The position numbers were made by a program, and so were the translations under genes. The notes beneath the pieces are model-generated. The model was given only the letters and a program-made list of their open reading frames with translations, ran no database searches and was not told the origin of the DNA. Positions 16,872-22,205 of a DNA stretch of 22,205 bases are shown here, in pieces (within the stretch, counting starts at the first letter, position 1; each line of letters starts with the position of its first letter). Origin of the DNA: a virus; the IMG/VR virus record IMGVR_UViG_3300010354_000756, positions 1-22,205 of that record. The stretch is one strand, 5' to 3'.

Positions 16872-17939
16872 ATGAAAACAAAAAGAGATACAATAATTTT
16901 CTACCTACCACTAAGCATGGATGCACTAACTAGAGATGTATCTCCTGTATCTGGAGTTCCAAATATTGCTTTAAATAACTCAACACAACAAAATGGGATT
17001 CAAAATAGTTCTCAAAAACTAGATGGTGTTTATTGGGAAAAGAAAAAAATGTATATAAATCCATCTCAAATAAGAATAAATGAAAATAAAAATATAAAAG
17101 ATACCCTAACAAAAGGCGGATATTCTATTCAGTATTGGGGTGAGGTTTTAACAACCCTAGATATAAGCGGAACAACAGGATCATCTGGTGTTGAAGGCAT
17201 AAATGTTCTTTATTCAATATATAGGCATGAACAATTACATTTTCCAAAAATATTAGAAGAAAGAGATCGCAGATTAGCCCAAGAAGCTTTAGATCAATCA
17301 ATAACTGGAGCGCAAGAGGCAGCAGTCGGACAAACATCAGTTGCACAAGCTCTAACTATAGCTGATACAATACTTACTGGTGGCGCTATATCAAGCACAA
17401 TTAATGGCTTAGCCAGCACTATAAGCGTTTTTTCAGATTTGGTTCAAAATGGTGGATCAGAATATACTCCAGCAGTCGCTCCAACAATCCCTACTTTGGC
17501 AGCTTTTGCAACAAATATACAGATGTATCATGATGGAATTTTTTATAGAGGATATTTTACAAATTTTGGCTTTACTGAAAACGGAGATACTCCTGGTCTT
17601 TTTGATTATAGCTTTAACTTTAAAGTAACTAGAAAATATGGACAAAGAAATAACTTTATGCCATGGCATAGAAATCCTCTTGATTTTAGCGGAAACCCAC
17701 AGCAATCTCAAGGTTCAAACGTATCAAAGGGAACATATCCAGGTGTAAATAGACTCTCATTCCCTCTTGAGCCAGTAGAAAGCAGTAAGGCTTGGGAGCA
17801 GAATGATTATGATAATTTCTACAGGAATGATAATTCAGACGACTTTTTTGGAGTCAGAGAGCAAAAATCTACTTTCTCAGAAACAGAAGATACAACTGTA
17901 AATAAGTCTGTTTCTAGAAGAAAACTTATTACTGGATAG
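16872..17939 (+). CDS. Baseplate protein (hub-proximal / tube-initiator-like)
   Basis: The protein has 355 residues and lies between the tape measure and the giant hub gene. Residues about 50-120 contain VYWEKKKMYINPSQIRINEN, then GGYSIQYWGEVLTTLDISGT, TGSSGVEG and YSIYRHEQ. An alanine-rich helical stretch follows (about 125-200), then a second beta-rich part (MYHDGIFYRGYFTNFGFTEN, FDYSFNFKVTRKYGQ). I recall the 'WG..L.T....G.TGSSG.EG' plus 'Y..G...F.F.E....P..F.Y.F.F.V.R' pattern from baseplate proteins next to the hub in many myoviruses, where they join the hub to the first tube ring. The ATG at 16872 has only a weak purine-rich AAAG upstream; a later ATG at 16917 is possible but no better supported. 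Confidence 0.65.
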   Translation: MKTKRDTIIFYLPLSMDALTRDVSPVSGVPNIALNNSTQQNGIQNSSQKLDGVYWEKKKMYINPSQIRINENKNIKDTLTKGGYSIQYWGEVLTTLDISGTTGSSGVEGINVLYSIYRHEQLHFPKILEERDRRLAQEALDQSITGAQEAAVGQTSVAQALTIADTILTGGAISSTINGLASTISVFSDLVQNGGSEYTPAVAPTIPTLAAFATNIQMYHDGIFYRGYFTNFGFTENGDTPGLFDYSFNFKVTRKYGQRNNFMPWHRNPLDFSGNPQQSQGSNVSKGTYPGVNRLSFPLEPVESSKAWEQNDYDNFYRNDNSDDFFGVREQKSTFSETEDTTVNKSVSRRKLITG

Positions 17940-17952
17940 GTATAATTTATTT

Positions 17953-20900
17953 ATGAGCTTTAATGAACTATTAAAAAAGACAGCAAAAACTTTACAAAGA
18001 GTTAGGAAAGATATTACAACAGGAAACCCTGTTTATATATCTGAGCCTGGACTTGTTGAAACTGGTGTATCTTTATATTTAGAAGATAATATATTAAAAT
18101 CATCTACTCCAAAGTTTCGAAATATAACATCAATATCTCCAGAGTCAGTTGTTTTAATAAAAAAGAAAGCATTCTCTACATTTGCCTCATCTAATGATAT
18201 TAGATATATGGAAAAAACAGAGAGAATGCTATTAAGAGCAACTAAGGCCTTATTTGCTTACAAGGTTCAGCAGATAAGAGCATATGAAAGTCTTACAAAA
18301 TTTGAAACTTTTTATACAAAAACTGGAACATATAGCTTAAATCTTCTTTCATCTATGATGAGGCAAAGTTCATTTTTAACATCTAATCCAAATTCTTTTA
18401 ATTCTCAGTTTTTAACAAAATTAAACTATAAAAATGAAGATGAATATGCAAATGCAAAGCTAGAAGAATGGCTGCGCCAACCATTAAACAGCAATGATGA
18501 TGCTATATCTTTGGTCTCATCAAATTTGAGAGTTAATAGCGCAGGATACTTAGATGCTTTATCTGAAAGAGTTAAAACAAATAAAGATTATATTTTTTCT
18601 TTATCATCATTTCAGGCAAAAGAAATATTGAATTTTAAATTGAATTTTTTCAAATCTGAATTTAATTCTGAAATAAATTCAGGAGTATATAGCGCAGATA
18701 ACGAATCTTTTGATTTTAATAAATACTTTTCATCACTTGCAGATTATTATAGCTATAATTCTTCTGGTGATTCAAAGATATCTGAAATAATAGAACTAAT
18801 AAAAAGAAATGCATTTTCTCAGGATTCCAATCTTACTACGTGGATAGTTGATCCAAATAGTATAGACCATTATTTAACAGGACCAGGTACTGGGGTTATA
18901 GAGCTTACAAACTTTACAGATTTTTCATGTGAAGTTGGGTTGTCATCAAGTCCATCTGGTGGGTCATTATCAATTGACTTTCCATATGGACTAGGAAGAA
19001 TAACAGAGGATGATATAGAAATAGCAATAGAAGAAGCACTAAGAGGAACTCTTGGTCTATTTTCTGATCTGGCATCAAATGGCTTAATGTCATCAGAAAA
19101 CGGTATAATGAAGCCAATGGTAGATGGTATTAGCTTAATTGGAGCTGGAACACTTTTAAGTGGATCTGATGCATTCGATTCTACAATAGACATAGACTAT
19201 ATAAGAAAGTCATTAAGATCTTTTTATTTAGGAAAAACAATAATAAACCCATCAGATTATGTCCACTTTTTTGTTAGAGGAAATAGATTTAGACAATCTA
19301 ATAAAGGAATTAAAAGTGATTTACTTGTAGAGGATACAGAATATTCTATAAGTGAACTTGTATTTAAAGCAGAATATGAGCTTTATACAAATAAACAAAT
19401 ATCATATGAAGATTATAAAAATCTAAGAAAAGAACAAGATAACTCACTAAGTATGATACAGGTATTCTGTGGATATGTGGATAATGTATCTGAAACTTAT
19501 GGAAATGGATCATTCTCGTTAAGAGCAACAATAAAAGATAATATGGGTTGGTTATCATGGAGTAGAATCCCGTCTGAACCAATATTATCAGATGTTAGTG
19601 GAATATTAGAAGATCCATTAACTCCATTTAAATTAAAGGTAAATGATACATACAGTGTAGATTATGAAAATGTAGATTTATTAGATGAAAATAAAAGATT
19701 ATTAGAGTTAAATTTATTATCATATAGCAGCGGCTTGCTTGCAGGAAGCAATGCAAATCCATCTAATATATATCAGGGCCAATTTAATGGAATAGGATCC
19801 CTGGATGGTAAAAGAATAATTCAGCATGCTGATGGCTTTGTATATAGGTGGAAAACTGGAATTATAGCTGCAACAGCAAACTTTAACACAGTTGGTGGAA
19901 AAAGCACTGCAGAGCTTGCACAATATACACAATATTATGCACCAAGTGCTGTAAAAAATCCAGTAAATAATTTAGATGTTGCAAATATAGTATCAACACT
20001 AGTTACTGGAGAGCCATATAATTTATTAAGGTTTATAGAGCAATCTTTTGAAGCTGGAAATAAATCTTCAAGATTTACAGCAACCCTTGGATCAAATGAT
20101 CCATTAACTGGATATTTGGACTCTATTAAAAAACAAAATAAAATTTATGGAAATTTTAAACCATATAGACTATTTACTCAAAATTCAGCAACTTTAGAAA
20201 TATTATCTTTACAAGGAAGAAAGCAAGAATTAAATAATGAAATAAAAATATTGTCTAATAGAAAATCAAAATTAAATGAACAAATTTTAAAGTTAAAACA
20301 AAATAATATTAATGTTCCAATAATTTTAGCATTAAAAGCAGAAGTTGATTCAATTAATGCATCATTATCATTAAAACTAGGCGATGCATTAGAAATAAAT
20401 AATGCTATAAATTCTGCAGAACAATTATCTGCCAGTTCATTATTTGGAACATTATTTGATTCACAAAACTCACCTCCATTATTTATTGGTTCAACAAAAG
20501 ACGAGCATGAAGAAATAGTCAGAGCAATGTCTAAAGTTGGAGCAATGAGAAGAATAGAGGATGTAAGATTAAATAGAGATAATAACTATTTAATTATATC
20601 AGATCAATATGATACATCTGATATAAGGCCATTTATATTGGGTATGAATAATTCACAATATAAAAAATTTGATGGTGAATACGAGGGAATATATGAGTTA
20701 TGTGTTTCTGCATCAAAAAATATTCACATGGAATTCTTCTGCAATTCACAGGGTCACCTTGAACTAAGACCACCTCAGTGGAACAAGACTCCATTAACAT
20801 TATTAAGAGATTTAGTTAGATATAAGAAAATAACAGGAAAAGATATAATTCCTGATTTTATAACATCTTCTTTAAAAACAAGGGAAAAAGTTTTATACGA

Positions 20901-22205
20901 AAATATATATTATTCAAATATAAGAATTGTATTAATAGCACTGTTACTTGGAAGATTTCCAGATTCAAGCTTGATACCCGGCCTTAGATATGCGTCTTCA
21001 ACAGAATATCTAATTGATGCCACAATTGTAACTGACTCTTCACTATCATTTTTTGGAGTTACTTTTACCGAAGGAGAGGACCCTGTTACAAAGCTAAGAA
21101 GCAATACAAATAACTATTTATTTGATGCAAATAGCTCTACAGATATTTCTATAGATCCAATATCAAGTCAAAGACTAAAATCTAATGGATTAAGCAGAGG
21201 ATTATTTTTAAATATATCTACTTCTGATGAAGTTAAAATATTGGATGGTGATACGGAAACATTACTTGGAGAGATTGATGCAATAAGCGTTGCATCACAA
21301 ACTTTAATTGAAGATATACAAAATTCAGCCTATGGATATGGTGATCCAGCGGCAAAAAGTATAGCAACTGTTGAAAATTTAAATAAATTAAAGAATGAGT
21401 TTAAAAAACTAACTGGTAGGGATCCTGGCGTTGGTCTTTACGCAAAAGATAATTTTGAAGAAAAAGATATTATATTTAATGAATTTAGATTATCAGAAAA
21501 TGAATTTTTTGATGATAAAAGCATTAATATTACAGGAAAAATAAATAAACTAGTAAGAGAGCTTCAAATAACTTTATCTTCTAGGGATTCTTATATTAGA
21601 TTATTAAAATCAAGTCTTCAGAGAAAGCAGGAGCTCGAAGAAGCTGTAGGAATATTGACAAATGAGGGAAATGCTCTAAATTTAGAACAAGATCCAGTTC
21701 AAGGTACTTCTGATTTAACCAGAATACTAAATGGAGCTCAAGAGGTCTTGGAGAGAACATCTGATGTAATACAAACAACTATTGATATAATTACAGGAGA
21801 TACATATAGGTCTACACCATTTGATTATTTGGTTGAAGATGATACAATAAATATATTAGGATATGGATCTGGTAAAAGATTTATAATTTATGATGATCAA
21901 ATCATTAGTGCAAATTTTTCAGAAAATCCACCATCATTCACAAGATGCGATGTTGTTGGTGATACTCCACTAAATCTAACTGGAGAATTATCCAGTCAAA
22001 CAGATGGGAAACTATTATGGGCTGGAGCAACTGACTTTGATTTATGGAGACAATATGGATATAAAGTTGAAACTTTAAATATTCCATTTATAACTGATTC
22101 TGAAACAATGGGTAAACCATATGCTATATTGGAATTGTTGCTTGCATCAGCTGAAGTAAATTCTGGAAGCATAAGTGTTATAGGAAATGAGTTTTATCAA
22201 CCAGG
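17953..22205 (+). CDS. Giant baseplate hub-like protein with coiled-coil insertions (3' end outside window)
   Basis: The frame is open without a stop from ATG 17953 to the window end: at least 1417 residues. It is 13 bases after the previous stop, with only a weak AGG upstream. Hub-like stretches, in order: VFCGYVDNVSETYGNGSFSL near 505-525; VGAMRRIEDVRLNRDNNYLI near 860-880; YELCVSASKNIHMEFFCNSQ near 915-935, then GHLELRPPQW; NILGYGSGKRFIIYDDQIIS near 1300-1320, then FTRCDVVGDTPL; WAGATDFDLWRQYGYKVETL near 1356-1375. The pattern 'degraded/embedded residue state, structural domain, D.I.S..F.E..P.FTR.DV.GD' resembles gp27/gpD-like hub proteins at the tail tip. Predicted coiled coils interrupt it near 750-800 (QELNNEIKILSNRKSKLNEQ) and 1197-1245 (LLKSSLQRKQELEEAVGILT). 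A very long N-terminal region (1-500) is unassigned. Confidence 0.75.
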   Translation, partial: MSFNELLKKTAKTLQRVRKDITTGNPVYISEPGLVETGVSLYLEDNILKSSTPKFRNITSISPESVVLIKKKAFSTFASSNDIRYMEKTERMLLRATKALFAYKVQQIRAYESLTKFETFYTKTGTYSLNLLSSMMRQSSFLTSNPNSFNSQFLTKLNYKNEDEYANAKLEEWLRQPLNSNDDAISLVSSNLRVNSAGYLDALSERVKTNKDYIFSLSSFQAKEILNFKLNFFKSEFNSEINSGVYSADNESFDFNKYFSSLADYYSYNSSGDSKISEIIELIKRNAFSQDSNLTTWIVDPNSIDHYLTGPGTGVIELTNFTDFSCEVGLSSSPSGGSLSIDFPYGLGRITEDDIEIAIEEALRGTLGLFSDLASNGLMSSENGIMKPMVDGISLIGAGTLLSGSDAFDSTIDIDYIRKSLRSFYLGKTIINPSDYVHFFVRGNRFRQSNKGIKSDLLVEDTEYSISELVFKAEYELYTNKQISYEDYKNLRKEQDNSLSMIQVFCGYVDNVSETYGNGSFSLRATIKDNMGWLSWSRIPSEPILSDVSGILEDPLTPFKLKVNDTYSVDYENVDLLDENKRLLELNLLSYSSGLLAGSNANPSNIYQGQFNGIGSLDGKRIIQHADGFVYRWKTGIIAATANFNTVGGKSTAELAQYTQYYAPSAVKNPVNNLDVANIVSTLVTGEPYNLLRFIEQSFEAGNKSSRFTATLGSNDPLTGYLDSIKKQNKIYGNFKPYRLFTQNSATLEILSLQGRKQELNNEIKILSNRKSKLNEQILKLKQNNINVPIILALKAEVDSINASLSLKLGDALEINNAINSAEQLSASSLFGTLFDSQNSPPLFIGSTKDEHEEIVRAMSKVGAMRRIEDVRLNRDNNYLIISDQYDTSDIRPFILGMNNSQYKKFDGEYEGIYELCVSASKNIHMEFFCNSQGHLELRPPQWNKTPLTLLRDLVRYKKITGKDIIPDFITSSLKTREKVLYENIYYSNIRIVLIALLLGRFPDSSLIPGLRYASSTEYLIDATIVTDSSLSFFGVTFTEGEDPVTKLRSNTNNYLFDANSSTDISIDPISSQRLKSNGLSRGLFLNISTSDEVKILDGDTETLLGEIDAISVASQTLIEDIQNSAYGYGDPAAKSIATVENLNKLKNEFKKLTGRDPGVGLYAKDNFEEKDIIFNEFRLSENEFFDDKSINITGKINKLVRELQITLSSRDSYIRLLKSSLQRKQELEEAVGILTNEGNALNLEQDPVQGTSDLTRILNGAQEVLERTSDVIQTTIDIITGDTYRSTPFDYLVEDDTINILGYGSGKRFIIYDDQIISANFSENPPSFTRCDVVGDTPLNLTGELSSQTDGKLLWAGATDFDLWRQYGYKVETLNIPFITDSETMGKPYAILELLLASAEVNSGSISVIGNEFYQP

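Noticed and set aside
4569-21778. Numerous 60-118-residue frames on the minus strand
   Set aside because: All lie opposite well-supported + strand genes, lack ribosome sites and family features, and have the biased composition expected of shadow frames in AT-rich coding DNA.

Overview
This window is a dense late-gene block of a contractile-tailed (myovirus-type) bacteriophage. The sequence is AT-rich: synonymous sites are dominated by A/T, and arginine is almost always AGA. All credible genes lie on the + strand. They are packed head to tail with stops, Shine-Dalgarno sites and starts overlapping or a few bases apart. TAA, TAG and TGA all end real genes, so I see no sign of a recoded stop. 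I found no tRNA, CRISPR array, transposase, integrase, capsid, portal or terminase gene in the window. The host cannot be named. An aquatic origin is suggested only by a C-terminal fibre domain that I recall from virion proteins of aquatic phages and large algal viruses.

Layout: (1) 1-8481, two huge tandem paralogous fibre/appendage proteins. They share an N-terminal attachment-like domain and a right-handed beta-helix; only the first carries an additional fibre tip. (2) 8500-10146, three smaller genes: a coiled-coil plus Ig-like protein, a small unknown, and a conserved-looking protein directly before the sheath that may be a tail terminator. (3) 10211-14060, tail sheath (1065 aa, unusually large) and tail tube. 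(4) 14079-14147, a strong intrinsic terminator with an extended -10 promoter placed directly on it. (5) 14145-16845, the tail assembly chaperone pair G and G-T, made by an apparently programmed -1 frameshift (A AAA AAA slippery site plus a 13-bp stem-loop), then the tape-measure protein. (6) 16872-22205, a baseplate protein and a giant baseplate-hub-like gene that runs off the right edge.

Together these genes form the tail-building programme. Chaperones G and GT coat the tape-measure protein, the tube polymerises around it from the hub, and the sheath assembles on the tube. The fibres provide host contact. The terminator between the high-copy genes (sheath, tube) and the low-copy genes (chaperone, tape measure, hub) probably sets their different expression levels. 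The genes are recognisable as phage tail parts. The most notable signals are the complete frameshift cassette, the terminator/promoter overlap, the compositionally foreign 3' end of the second fibre gene, and the coiled-coil-expanded hub. I did not find evidence for a non-phage or wholly new system.
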